Source: Chara braunii | Lineage: Eukaryota; Streptophyta; Charophyceae; Charales; Characeae | NCBI GenBank assembly: GCA_003427395.1 | Contig: BFEA01000353.1 | Location: 159,540-189,203 of the forward strand | Length of the DNA: 29,664 nt | Direction: 5' to 3' | The notes under the pieces: model-generated | The model's database searches: none | Seen by the model: only the letters and a program-made list of their open reading frames with translations | Told to the model about the DNA's origin: nothing | Shown here: in pieces, positions 1 to 9,732 of the stretch | Layout of the letters: the number at the start of each line of letters is the position of its first letter | Position numbering within the stretch: position 1 is the stretch's first letter | Made by a program: the position numbers and the translations under genes

Positions 1-16
1 AAAAAAAAAAAAAAAA

Positions 17-330
17 GGCGCGTGCTGACGTGGCAGCCGCGCATCGATTACTGAACGACGACGACGGCTGCGACAGGTGAACAAGAAGAGGAGGAGGAGG
101 AGAAGAAGAAGTGGAGGAGGAGAAGAGGAGGAGGACGGGAGGAGGAGGAGAAGAAGAAGAACAAGGAAAGATGGCGAGGAGAAGGAGGAGGAGAAGAGGA
201 GGAGTCGAAGAAGAAGAAAAAGGGGATATGAGGACAAAGAGAAGAGGAGGAGAAGAGGAGGAAAAAAAAAAAGGAGGAGAAGAGGAGGAGGAGAAGAGGC
301 TGGCACTAAACAGAGAGAGAGAGAGAAAGC
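17..330. repeat. Purine-rich block, copy 1 of a segmental duplication
   Basis: The block opens with a GC-rich leader directly after a poly-A run (it starts GGCGCGTGCTGACGTGG) and then becomes GGA/GAA purine repeat. The same leader and the same purine order recur from about 1468, with only scattered differences, so this is a true duplication about 1.45 kb apart and not just two independent microsatellites. A shortened, diverged leader also follows a poly-A run near 852. The long open frames across it are simple-sequence artefacts (Arg/Glu/Lys repeats) and not genes. Confidence 0.8.
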
Positions 331-332
331 TT

Positions 333-382
<50 letters not shown>

Positions 383-402
383 ACACGCTCACAGATCAAT
401 CT

Positions 403-436
<34 letters not shown>

Positions 437-530
437 CAATCAATCAATGAATCAAGCAGTCAACCAATCAATCAATGAGTCTATTGATTGATTGATTGAT
501 TGATTGACTCATAGATTGATTGATTGATTG
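315..530. repeat. GA microsatellite followed by AATC/GATT inverted microsatellite
   Basis: Positions 315 to 381 are nearly pure GA dinucleotides. From about 395 to 478 the sequence is AATC repeats, and from about 482 to 530 it becomes the complementary GATT repeats. The two blocks are therefore inverted relative to each other and could form a long hairpin. A related but much longer GATT tract ends the window (29455 onward). Confidence 0.9.
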
Positions 531-730
531 TTCGAATGTTTTTTATTTTTTATTTTTTTTTTATTTTTTTTTTTCTGGAGTGCGTGTCCGGTCATGTTCG
601 CCAACACATAACCACACAACGGACGCACGATGCCGCCAGACTTCCCGTGAACTTTTTACTCCCACACCGCGGCGTGATCTAAGTCGCTAGGCACAGAAGT
701 TGCTTGGTCTTTTCTCTGTTTGTTTCGTCC
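531..730. other. T-rich tract and spacer, nothing coding seen
   Basis: A T-rich stretch (about 538 to 575) is followed by unique-looking sequence up to the next purine block. I see no gene, splice pair or RNA structure here that I can support. Confidence 0.5.
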
Positions 731-1460
731 CTTTTTTTATGAGGCGGAGGAGGAGGACGAGAAGGAGGAGAGCAACAGAAGAAGAAAGAAGAAGAAGAAG
801 AAGAAGAAGAAGAAGAAGAAGAAGAATAGGAAAAAAAAAAAAAAAAAAAAGGTCGCGCGTGCTGACGTGGGACCCGCGCGACGACAACCAACATAACGTG
901 GAAGACGACGAGGAGGAGAGGGAGAAGAAGAAGGGGCTTCTATTTCAAGATGACGAGGACAAGAAGAAGAAGAGGAGGAGGAGAAGAAAAGGAGGAGGAG
1001 GAGGAGAAGAAAAGGAGGAGGAGAAGGAGAAGAAGAAGAAATAGAAGATGAGGAAAAGAATCGATGGTGAGAAGAAGAAGAAGAAGAGGAGGAGGAGGAG
1101 GAGAAAAAAAGGAGGAGGAGGAGGAGAAGAAGAAGAAGAAGTTGATGATGACGAAAGGAGGAGGAGATGAAAAAGATGACGAAGATGACGAGGAGGAGGA
1201 GAAGAAGAAGAAGAAGAAGAAGAAGAAGAAGAAGAAGAAGAAGAAGAAGAAGAAGAAGAAGAAGAGGAGGAGAAGAAGAAGTTGATGAGGAGGATGAGAT
1301 GGCGAGGAGGAGGTCGAGGCGGAGGGAAAGGTGAAGAAGAAGAAGAAGAAGAAGAAGAAGAAGAAAAAGAAGAAGAAGAACAAGAAGAAGAACAAGAAGA
1401 ACAAGAAGAACAAGAAGACAGAGAAGATTAGAAGAAGAAGAAGAAGGATAAAAAATTTAA
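731..1460. repeat. AAG/GAG trinucleotide satellite
   Basis: Long runs of AAG, GAG and GAT triplets fill this stretch, with a poly-A run at about 831 to 850 and an uninterrupted AAG run at about 1198 to 1262. Both strands show spurious long open frames (Lys/Arg/Glu on plus, Phe/Ser/Leu on minus) caused by the triplet period. There is no non-repetitive coding content. Confidence 0.9.
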
Positions 1461-1467
1461 AAAAAAG

Positions 1468-1933
1468 GCGCGTGCTGTCGTGGCAGCCGCGCATCGACTA
1501 CTGAACGACGACGACGACTGCGACAGGTGAACAAGAAGAGGAGGAGGAGGAAAAGAAGAAGTGGAGGAGGAGAAGAGGAGGAAGAGAGGAGGAGGAGGAG
1601 AAGAAGAAGAACACGGAAAGATGGCGATGAGAAGGAGGAGGAGAAGAGGAGGAGTCGAAGAAGAAGAAAAAGGGGATATGAGGATGAGGAGAAGAGGAGA
1701 AGAAGAGGAGGAGAAGAAAATAGGAGGAGAAGAGGAGGAGGAGAAGAGGCGGGCACTAAAAAGAGAGAGAGAGAGAGAGAGAGAGCTTTTGAGAGAGAGA
1801 GAGAGAGAGACTTACCGCGCCATAACGTCGCCCTGCTGCCTCCTCGCCTACTGTCGACGGAACAACGACGGCGGGCACGAATGTCACACACAAAGAGAGA
1901 GAGAGAGAGAGAGCGAGAAAGAGAGGCGATGGC

Positions 1934-1971
<38 letters not shown>

Positions 1972-2009
1972 ATGGCGACAGAGAGAGAGAGAGAGAGAGA
2001 GAGGCGATG

Positions 2010-2044
<35 letters not shown>

Positions 2045-2056
2045 TGGCGGCCCACG
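1468..2056. repeat. Purine-rich block, copy 2, extended by several GA tracts
   Basis: The first 320 bases are the second copy of the block that begins at 17. Copy 2 then carries at least five GA dinucleotide tracts between 1763 and 2041, separated by short GATGGCGA-type spacers. From about 2057 the sequence turns into mixed GC-rich DNA with no recognisable gene. The 305-codon plus-strand frame over this region is low-complexity Arg/Glu and is not called. Confidence 0.85.
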
Positions 2057-2309
2057 GAGAACCCTAGCGTGGGACGTCCGCAGGCTCCAGTCGTTCGCGC
2101 GTCCAGACGAGCTGGTACCCCGCGGAGCCGGTCGTCTATCACCGACGATCCACCGGCGACCGCACAGCACCGACCAGCCAGCAGCGAGGCACAGACCCGT
2201 CGACGGTGGGACCCGGTACCGTTTCCACAACGCGCCCGCACGCCGGAACGAAAACGGCCACAAAAACGTCCGGGGGAAAAAAAAAGAAGAAAAAAAAAAA
2301 AAACGAAAT

Positions 2310-2540
2310 GTCGAGTACCTTCCCCCCTGTTGGGAACTGTTTCCGAGCCTCTGCCGACCCCCGAAAACTTCGGGTACTGGCCAGCATCTCGTATTTTCCC
2401 AACACTGGGGAAGGTACTGGTGGTTTAAAACCTTAAATTTTTAAACCACCAGTACCTCCGCCAGTGTTAAGAAATTACGATGTCTTGGCCAGTACCCGAA
2501 CTTTTCGGGGTGGGACACAGGGTCGGCAATGTCCCATAAA
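2310..2540. repeat. Imperfect foldback palindrome (inverted repeat, arms about 110 bp)
   Basis: The centre (about 2411 to 2455) has perfect arms GGTACTGGTGGTTTAAA and TTTAAACCACCAGTACC around a short AT-rich spacer. Symmetry continues outward: CGGGTACTGGCCAGCATC on the left matches, in reverse complement, the right segment GGCCAGTACCCG, and AACACTGG on the left matches CCAGTGTT on the right. Further out the arms keep the CGAAAA-CTTCGGG/CCCGAA-TTTTCGG similarity. A solo piece of the same arm (GGAGGTACTGGTGGTTTA) recurs near 3158 to 3175. This is consistent with a foldback or MITE-like element. No coding sequence lies inside it. Confidence 0.75.
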
Positions 2541-2596
2541 TCTGAATTTTATAGGGACGGGAAAAGGGGGGGAAAAATGCTTTCTCTACTGCAATA

Positions 2597-2658
2597 ATGT
2601 CGGGCTGGGGTCCAGGAGGCCGACCTCACAATCTTCCTCCACAGAATGCACCTTACAG
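2597..2658 (+). CDS. Candidate short first coding exon (uncertain)
   Basis: An ATG at 2597 opens twenty codons rich in Gly, Pro and Asn (M-S-G-W-G-P-G-G-R-P-H-N-L-P-P-Q-N-A-P-Y). It runs directly into ACAG|GTAAGG, a near-ideal plant-type 5' splice site with the donor at 2659. Composition and position resemble the start of a low-complexity N-terminus such as a Gag-like or RNA-binding protein. No downstream exon was recognised: the following 600 bases are poly-T rich and no matching reading frame is evident. It could equally be chance, or an orphaned first exon of a mobile element. Confidence 0.25.
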
Positions 2659-2659
2659 G

Positions 2660-5310
2660 TAAGGCGGTCACATTCTGAATGTTACTGTTTTTTTTTTTTT
2701 TTTTGTCGTGTGTTTCTTATGAGTCCCCTGTCCGTGAATTGCTCAAGCTGTTTGTGATCTGCTCAAGCTGTGTTTTGTCAGAGGATTGTAAGGTTCATCA
2801 CACGGGCACTTAGGGGAATGTATCCAGCCATTTTCACGGTCGGATCCATGTGCCCGTTTTTTTCCTCTTTTATTCTCTTTTTGGAATCCGACAACCTGGC
2901 CACGGGCCTGAGATGCCCTCATTGAGGGCACACTCACACTACCACTTCCAAGAATGTATACAACTGCAATCACGACCAAAGCTTTGTTTCCTTTTTTTTA
3001 ATTTATTCTTTTATGAGGTTCACGACCGCAACTTTTCTTCTTTTTTTTTTTTTTTTTTTTGTTATTTCCGTGAGAGTACCAGAAAGAAAACGAAGTGGTA
3101 CCCTGGCTCGACAAAACTCGGAGCCCAGTGAAATTCAAGGTCGACAAAAACATGCTCGGAGGTACTGGTGGTTTAATGAGTTTTGTATTATGTGAAGTAC
3201 ACGTCTGTAAACTTTAAGGGCATTTGGCTATGCAAAAAAAAAAAAAAAAAAAAAAAATAAAGATGGCGGTCTCGAAAACGTGCTCACCCACTCACTAATT
3301 TTAATTCTCTTCTCATTTTTTCTTACTTTTATTATTAGTTTTATTCTCCGTATTTTATTTTTATTTCAAATTTGGTAAGGAATTTGGATGTAATGATAAG
3401 GCCTAGATTTCGGTGCGTTAGCGTTGTGTTAACGCGTTACACCGACGCGTTAGCGCAACATTAACGTGTCATACAGGCGGCGCAATAGCACTACAGTTTT
3501 TATGATGTTGGTGCGTCGCCACTATACCTGATGGAGTTGATCGAGGGCTTTGCCCTCCGGTCATTGATACGGAGTGAGCGTAGGGTAATCCTGCTTCCAC
3601 ATTGCTTGAAGTAGCACTGGAGCAGTTTGTTGTATCATTTGGTTCTGAAGATTGAAGCTGTTGAAGCTGAATTGTGGTTGTTTTTCAGTGTCAGTTGCTT
3701 ATGTTTCAATGATGTCGATTATGTTTGGTGCTGAGGACTCAAGTTCGTATACTGGCTTTGTTGCTTTCCTTCGGTTTAAATTTATGGCAGGTTTCCTATT
3801 GTGTGGCTGGTGGGGATCATCCAAGATGTTGGGCTTGATGCTTCCCCCCCATTGAGTCTGTCATCTTGGACGGTCTTTGCTTATCTGAAGTTTGACCACG
3901 TTGAATTTTTCTAAATTAGATTAGGAACTAACAAGTTTCTGCATAGAAAGAATTCTGCAATCTACAACCCTATAAGCCCTATACTAATGTATACAGTTGA
4001 AATCTTTATGATTTTTTTTTTAATTAGGTAATCAGGTAAGGTGTAGAGTTGAAAATTGTTGTGATTGTTTTTGTTAACTTAAATTAGGTATTAAGGGTGG
4101 ATCAATGCGAATTTCTTCTTAGTTTCAATCTTTTAGTTCATCGTACTTCATCTTTCGATTTTATTGGCGGATCCGGACAATTGCTGACAGTTTGCGGAAT
4201 TAAGGTTGGTTGAAGCTTTCTTCATGGTCTGTGAAAATTTGGTCACCTAATTAGGGTTATCGCTGTCGAGCACATCGGCCCCCGCCTTTTTGCAAAGCGC
4301 GAGAGCCCTCTCGGCCATGTCACGCAGAAGTTAAACGAAACAAAATGAGAGACAACTTGAGAACGACGTAAAATAATTCCGCGAGCCGTCAAGACGGCGG
4401 TAACGTCGTTCCGTCACCACTCTAACCGGGTGCGCCAGCTGTACATCTTGCAGTCCCCTACGACATGATAGGTTTCCGCGGGGTATAAATTTTCCTCCCC
4501 TAAGGGGCTGTCACCACCCTTAAGGGCGTATCCTTACCGAGCTACTTACCCACGTGCGAAAGCTTTGAAATGCAATTGCAGAGGTAGGTCAGTCGATTGC
4601 GTTTGCTCGTTCGTTATAGTATAGATACGCTTGGTTAAATTAAATGCCAAGTGGACCCGAACACCGTCCATCCCTCGGGGCGCTGATCTCCTAAGTTCGG
4701 AACATGTGCTGGTCGACTAAGACGGTCTCAAGTTCTCAACCAAGCGTGAAACCTTTAGATATAATCCTAGTCCCTTGACAATCGTTTTGAAAACAAACAC
4801 AAATAAATTCGTATATCTTATATCAAAATTATCAGAAATCGGATTTTTGACTTGATGAGTCGATCTGCCAGTGTTATTCTTCCCTGCCTATATGAATGAA
4901 GACTCTGTGAAGAGACATTTATATGCCGTCCAAAAACAGAAGACTATCATTAGACGAAAAAACTATGAAGGTTCGTCCTACCGAAACTTGTCGTGGATAG
5001 CTTCTGCAAGTAAATACCACTGCTACCATGCAGATCAACAAGTGATCTGGTTCCCGACTGAAGTTTGAACTCTCGACTCGACCACATCTCCGTAATTATT
5101 TTCGAATTACTTCTAACATGCGTTTTCATGCATGTGATTACCCCTCAATGCATAAGCATGATAGTGCAATGATCGGGGTAATCCAGATACTATCCATTTG
5201 GTTGGACTTATCTACATAATTTTCTTTTTTTTTATTACCCCTTGTAGAGTCGCATAAACATGACCCTATCGTAAGGACAACTCACCACGACATCTGACTC
5301 GTAAAGGTGC
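2660..5310. other. AT-rich spacer, no supported gene
   Basis: The stretch contains poly-T and poly-A runs (about 2690, 3043, 3235) and no convincing coding sequence; the short open frames look random. Small structures visible are a GCGTTAGCG...GTTAACGC near-palindromic pair at about 3410 to 3475, a GAGGGC-TTT-GCCCTC hairpin near 3543, palindromes CCCCTAAGGGG (4497 to 4507) and CCCTTAAGGG (4517 to 4526), and inverted arms GATTACCCC/GGGGTAATC (5136 to 5144 and 5175 to 5183). The segment 4256 to 4790 is less AT-rich and looks structured, but I could not match it to any RNA gene. Confidence 0.5.
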
Positions 5311-5312
5311 GT

Positions 5313-6434
5313 CTAGCCGAGATAGAGTTGTTGGCCTTCACAGGCTTCAACTTCTATCCGGTAGAGTCGTGCAAGTTCCTCCTCGTCAAAAATCAAAGTG
5401 GTCATGCGACCACCTCGCATGACTCGAACATTCCGAGTACCATAGAGAAAAACCATCCGCGAGGCCAGTTTCCAAACTATGACGCGGAACGGCTGACGCA
5501 TACGAAAAAGGTGCCTAGTCATGGCGTCCCTAATCCGAATGACTTCATAACGCTCCCCGGACAGGGTAATTTTAACACTCACAATGACCCGTGAAAGCCT
5601 GAAAATAATTTTAACACTCACAATGACCCGTGAAAGCCTGAAAGGCATTGGAGGTTACTCACGCGATCGAAATACAAAGCATATTCATGAAACTCTTCCG
5701 GAAGTCGGGCCACATTGGCACGAACATCCGCACGTGAGTTAGGAGAAAATCCTAGCCCATCGCTGAGCATTCCCATAAAACCAACCCATCGAGTGGACAC
5801 GCCGTCCTGTGCAAATAAAAGTCGTTCCGCACACCGGATCAGCTCCTCGTCCATAGTGTCGCAAACGAGCAGATACCTGGCCTGACTAAGATCTCGTTGT
5901 CCGCTAGTCATCTGCACGCCCTAGAGTCGTCTGTCTGAAAATACTTTCCCAGATTTCACTAGCCTCATCATCAAAAGCGACGCCGTCAAAACGTTCAGAG
6001 CGAGAGATGTTAAATTCATTCCCACGTACCCGTCTCACATGATGAAGAAGAATGAACGGACCTTGTTGATCATTAAGTCATAATGCAATATAGAGAAACA
6101 TTCGTCTAACCTCCGAAATGTCTTCTATAACTGGACTTGCTTCATGAACTACGACGAGGTTCATGTCTCCATAATCCCGCGATGGATTAGGCGCAAATTC
6201 ATACCGTACGATATGTTGCTCCTGCTCAATCAAGAAAATAGAACTCCGCAGTGGGTTCCTCACGCTTTTATCCCAAAACCGCGGCTCATCCCATTCTGAA
6301 AAAAAATCATGTGGATTATAGACTAATCTTCCTTTCTGTACCATACCAACACGTGATTGTGTCGGCACTATTATCGATTTTGTCGCCGCCTCACACGTGC
6401 TGAACAATCGAAGGATCACTGCTCCCGCGGACAT
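5313..6434 (-). pseudogene. Broken gene of unknown family
   Basis: On the minus strand an ATG at 6434 opens 118 codons ending at a TGA (6078). The same frame then continues with coding-like sequence for about 55 codons (L-N-D-Q-Q-G-P-F-I-L-L-H-H-V-R-R...) to a TAG. A second frame (5917 to 5618) carries a Leu/Arg/Glu/Val-rich segment, and a third (5648 to 5313) closes the locus. The start ATG follows TTTATTTTCCAG, a good 3' splice acceptor, so an upstream exon is possible. A 39-bp direct duplication in the last segment repeats 13 residues. I recognise no domain. The gene is either broken by a nonsense change and frameshifts or has very short introns; decay seems likelier because other genes in the window are damaged the same way. 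Confidence 0.4.
5573..5643. repeat. 39-bp tandem direct duplication
   Basis: The unit beginning AATTTTAACACTCACAATG and ending CGTGAAAGCCTGAAA occurs twice in a row with almost no change, which implies a recent slippage or duplication. On the minus strand it duplicates 13 residues of the neighbouring broken gene (F-R-L-S-R-V-I-V-S-V-K-I plus one). Confidence 0.9.
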
Positions 6435-6439
6435 CTGGA

Positions 6440-6898
6440 AAATAAAGTGGTAACTTTGTCAATGCTCAATTTAGACATACCAATTTTTACGTTCTATTTC
6501 CATTCCCTTCCCGGACCGCCATTCTTGTGCCATAGTCCTACCGCGAAAGTAGTGCCTACTTCAACTACTTGCACTCTTTTAACATTATTGAAACACAAAC
6601 TGGGCTTCTTTCGGTACCAGTTTCCCATACGGTGGTGGCTCCTAAAGCGGCCACCTAAAGAGGGTATCAAATTCAGCCTCCCCTTTACCTGAAAGCATGA
6701 GAAAGTGACTACGAACCCCCACCCCAGATGCCTCCTAAAGAGAAGAAGCATCGGTCCTTAGGTGCAGACAACTCTCTCGATGCCTCCACACTAAGAGTTG
6801 GCTTAGATGAATCAAGAAAGATACAAAGTAAGACTCTTTTGGACGGGTACAGAAAGAAAAATACACATTTCGTAAAAAATGAACTTTTTGTCAAAAAG
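6440..6898. other. Spacer upstream of the broken minus-strand gene
   Basis: No independent gene is supported. On the minus strand CTTTCAG|GTAAAG near 6688 resembles a splice donor that could pair with the TTTTCCAG acceptor just before 6434, giving an intron of about 250 bases. The exon that would precede it is not recognisable. Confidence 0.35.
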
Positions 6899-7275
6899 TG
6901 AACTATTTCGACTGCGAATAAACACTCAGTACATGGCCCAATAGGGCATCATGCGACACTTTAAGTGAGGATAAATGGTCAGTATATGAGGTGTTGACAT
7001 GGCAAATGTTGCGGTGGGGCGTTTTGAGCCCTTCGTACATGAATGGTCGTTATCAAATGCGAATTAACACCTCAGTGTAGGTGTTGCCAACGACTTTGAC
7101 ATACAGTACACGATTCAAAAGGGCATCCTGTTGGGTATGCGGTGCCTGTTTTCCATAAAAGGTAAGGGGTCCGACGCCCAACACCTTGTAAGTTGATGGA
7201 CTGAACCCGTCAACTGTCGTCGGGCGGAACACCCAGCCTGGTGCACGACATTTGGCAAGTTGAACTCGGGGCCTT
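6899..7275. repeat. Large direct repeat, copy 1
   Basis: This segment (from GTGAACTATTTCGACTGCG to about TTTGGCAAGTTGAACTCG) is repeated at 8138 to 8643 in the same orientation with high identity. It contains two half-dyads, TGCGAATAAAC and TGCGAATTAAC, that match one side of the 16-bp palindrome described elsewhere in the window. No gene is supported; minus-strand frames across it have no recognisable content. Confidence 0.85.
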
Positions 7276-7286
7276 GATGCTGGTTC

Positions 7287-7735
7287 TTGATCTGTTTGGC
7301 GATTGAGCAGCTTGAAGAAGTGTGAAACAGTCATTGGTTATCTGTGTGGATTATCATCAGCACTCTTAGGGAATCTTGATGCGAGATCTCATTCCGGGTA
7401 GAGAGAGAAAGAGAGAGAGAGAGTCATGATTGGGAGAGGGTCCGAGCTCGTAGCTTTAACCCGGAAAGGCATTGTCAGATACTGGTTGAACAGGGAATGA
7501 ATTCGCAATTTTCGGTGTTTTTTAACCGGAAAAGGCATTGACAGATACTAGTTGAACAGCGAATCAATTCGGAGATATCGGTTTTCGACAGAGTTCCTTA
7601 AGGAAGTATCAAACCGTCATTGGCTCTCTGTGCGGATGCGTTTGGTGACTGAGCACCTTCAACAAATGTCAAACAGTCGTTAGCTGTCTGTGCGGATGGT
7701 CACGCACTCTAAGCAAACCTTGATGCTGGGTGTGG
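7287..7735. repeat. Degenerate repeats around GATCTGTTTGG...CAGTCATTGG
   Basis: A module with the order GATCTGTTTGG, CACCTTCAAGAAGTGTCAAA, CAGTCATTGG, TGTGCGGAT, CACTCTTAGGGAA occurs at about 7287 to 7380 and 7625 to 7735. It recurs near 11590 to 11765 and, partly, 11895 to 11985. Between the first two lies a 65-bp tandem duplication (7461 and 7526) containing GGCATTGACAGATACT and a dyad of the TGCGARTNARYTCGCA type. A short GA tract is at 7399 to 7425. Confidence 0.7.
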
Positions 7736-7746
7736 ATTTGCTTGCC

Positions 7747-8095
7747 GCAGGTTAGCAGTTGGTGGGCAGTCTTGGATGCTGAAGTCCGCCACCGGGACAA
7801 GGTTTGACGGTCTGTGGTGGGCCTTCCTGTTGGATCTGGATCTGTTTTGAGCATAGTTTCGCACTCCACAAACAGAATTGAACTCCAGATCCCGCAGGTT
7901 ATCACTTGTTGGGCAGTCTTTGATGCTCAATCGCAACCGGGGCTAGGGTTGTGGGTCTGCGGTGGTCCTTCCTGTTGGACCGGGATCTATTTCAAACGGA
8001 GTCTCGCACTCAACAAACATAATAGAACTCCAGGTCCCGCAGGTTATCAGTTGTTGGGCAGTCTTTGATGCTTAATTGCAACCGGGGCTAGGTTT
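7747..8095. repeat. 146-bp tandem repeat, about 2.4 copies
   Basis: The segment GCAGGTTATCAGTTGTTGGG starts at 7747, 7894 and 8039, giving periods of 147 and 145 bp, each followed by CAGTCTTTGATGCT and then by TTCCTGTTGGA. The copies differ at many single positions, so the array is not brand new. No coding function is evident. Confidence 0.85.
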
Positions 8096-8137
8096 GCGGT
8101 CGTTTCTGATGAATGGGATATAAGCAAAGTGCGAGTG

Positions 8138-8643
8138 AACTATTTCAACTGCGAATAAACAGTCAGTACATGGCCCAATAGGGCATCATGCGACACTTTA
8201 AGTGAGGATAAATGGTCAGTATATGAGATGTTGACATAGCAAATGTTGCGGTGGGGTATTTTGAGCCCTTCGTACATGAATAGTCGTTATCAAATGCGAA
8301 TTAACACCTCAGTGTAAAAAAGGGCAGGGGTTCTTTGTATGACACCTTGACAATGTTGTCCTGGCTAGGTGTTGCCAACGACTGTGACAGACAGTACACG
8401 ATTCAAAAGGGCATCATGTTGGGTATGTGGTGCCTGTTTTCCATAAAAGGTCAGGGGTCCGGCGCCCGACACCTTGCAAGTTGATGGACTGAACCCGTCA
8501 ACTGTGAAATCCCACTATAGTAAGCCCAATAAAAAGAGATAATGAAAGACCAAAGGTGACCATAAAATGACTTGTCACTGTAAAACTATATGTCGGGCGG
8601 AACACCCTGCGTGGTGGACGACATTTGGCAAGTTGAACTCGCA
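8138..8643. repeat. Large direct repeat, copy 2, with two insertions relative to copy 1
   Basis: Same order as 6899 to 7275, but interrupted by an extra 50 or so bases after TAACACCTCAGTGTA (about 8317 to 8367) and by about 85 extra bases at about 8504 to 8590 (GAAATCCCAC to CTATAT). Copy 1 lacks both. Either the two pieces inserted here or copy 1 lost them. I see no clean terminal inverted repeats, though short TATAG/CTATAT similarities lie at the edges of the second piece. Confidence 0.8.
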
Positions 8644-8722
8644 AGCCGTCAGTACCCCTGCAACAAATGTGTCCACCATTTATGTTCCCGGAAGGACCTC
8701 CTTCTTCGGTTGACAGATAGCA

Positions 8723-8863
8723 GTTGAACACCGAATCAATCCGTAGTTAGTGGTGTTACGTCATCAAATCGTTGCATGAACGAATTCGTAACATAGACTC
8801 ACGACATTCACTTATGCGGATTGTTCGGTGTTCAGATCACAAGTGCGAGTGAACTCGCAGTTA
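8723..8863. repeat. Dyad repeat copies at 8723 and 8840
   Basis: The copy at 8840 to 8863 has arms AAGTGCGAGT and ACTCGCAGTT around GA. The copy near 8723 to 8745 (GAACACCGAATCAATCCG) is a weak version. Both lie in non-coding DNA. The 8840 copy is followed by AGATGGAGAGGTAGGTGCGC, the tail that also follows most copies between 9.4 and 14.5 kb. Confidence 0.7.
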
Positions 8864-8914
8864 GATGGAGAGGTAGGTGCGCACACCACAGAAGTGGAAT
8901 TCTCGGGGTGCATA

Positions 8915-9010
8915 CATTGCAGAGTACACAGAGGCTTTCCAAAAATCACAATTTCAGAACTACGAACATACTCGGTATATCGTCCACTTGCAACTACTGC
9001 CTCTCGCACC
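8915..9010. repeat. TTTCCAAAAATCA / AAGTACACAGAGGC subrepeat, first block
   Basis: A degenerate unit of about 50 bp containing ATTGCA-AGTACACAGAGGC and TTCCAAAAATCA appears here. It recurs at about 9915 to 10030, 12990 to 13105 and 14775 to 15000. In each place it lies between the dyad block and the 3' side of the minus-strand gene family, or where that gene would be. Confidence 0.65.
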
Positions 9011-9068
9011 TCTATCTACTACTTCATGTCCACCATTTCTGGGCGCACATGCACATGCACATCATGAT

Positions 9069-9270
9069 CCACAAGATTGTATTTTCACCCGTTTTTCCTT
9101 AAACACAAGGTCTGACCACCCGTCCGTATCTTGTGACGTACGGGGTTTCCCACGGACGAGGTCGTGAACGGAAGCCACACATGACATTCGTAGATGATCC
9201 ATATACGTGGATCTGCGTGGACCACATTTCGCAAAAAAAGATAAGTCCCTTGCTGAGGCCAACACTCAAC
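9069..9270 (-). pseudogene. 3' remnant of the 314-codon gene family
   Basis: Two blocks here are identical to the 3' end of the intact gene at 13201 to 14145: AAACACAAGGTCTG at about 9101, and GATCCATATACGTGGATCTG at about 9198 (22 bases identical in all). Upstream on the plus strand, CAACTACTGCCTCTC and the CACC-rich segment also match the flank of that gene. The rest of the gene is missing. No continuous reading frame equivalent to the family survives, so this is called as a remnant. Confidence 0.55.
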
Positions 9271-9383
9271 ATTAGAATGTTACGAATCTAGGTTATTGAT
9301 TTGGCAAATGACAAGTCCCCTGGTGAGGCCAACACTCAATCGTCACTCCCCGTGCTGTATATCCACAAACTCCTCACTTAAGC

Positions 9384-9732
9384 AAATCGCGAGTGAACTC
9401 TGACTTAAGTGCGAGTGAACTCGCACTCAGATAGAGAGGCAGGTGCAAGTGAACGCGCACTCAGACGGAGAGGCAGGTGCGCACACCATCAGCGTGATGA
9501 TTAAATATGGACACTGGCTTGTCATTTGTATATCTCCAGATGAAAACGTCATCAAATCTTTGCATAGACGAATTTGTAACGTAGATTCATTACATTCACT
9601 TATGCGGATTGCTCGGGGTTCGGAGTACGAGTGCGAGTGAACTCGCAGTTAGATGGAGAGGTAGGTGGTCACACCACTGAAGTGGAATGCTCGGGGTGCA
9701 CACAGCAAGTGCAAGTGAGCTCACACTTAGAT
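9384..9732. repeat. Cluster of five dyad repeats with GATGGAGAGGCAGGTGCGC tails
   Basis: Dyads lie at about 9384, 9407, 9442, 9628 and 9706. The 9407 copy has nine perfectly paired bases per arm (AGTGCGAGT and ACTCGCACT). Most are followed by AGATGGAGAGGCAGGTGCGC-ACACCA and preceded by GGATTGCTCGGGGTTC, giving a composite unit of roughly 200 bp. Between copies lies TGAAAA-ATCATC-TTTGCATGGACAA, which also recurs with the dyads near 12.8 and 14.5 kb. Confidence 0.85.

Noticed and set aside
77-2444. Long open frames in the purine-rich region, up to 305 codons
   Set aside because: They consist of Arg/Glu/Lys (plus) or Phe/Ser/Leu (minus) runs created by GAA/GAG/GA repeats and are open in several frames at once.
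4256-4790. Possible structured RNA, intron core or 5S-like sequence
   Set aside because: Only a short AGAAGTTAAACG-like match and small palindromes were seen; no complete 5S, tRNA or group I intron core could be assembled.
5655-5720. A very short intron (GTGAGT...TTTTCAG) in the broken gene at 5313 to 6434
   Set aside because: Joining at either acceptor does not restore the reading frame used downstream, so the 39-bp duplication is the simpler explanation.
9384-9732. CRISPR array
   Set aside because: The dyads are regularly repeated, but spacers are themselves repeated sequence, spacing is uneven, the setting looks eukaryotic and no cas gene is present.
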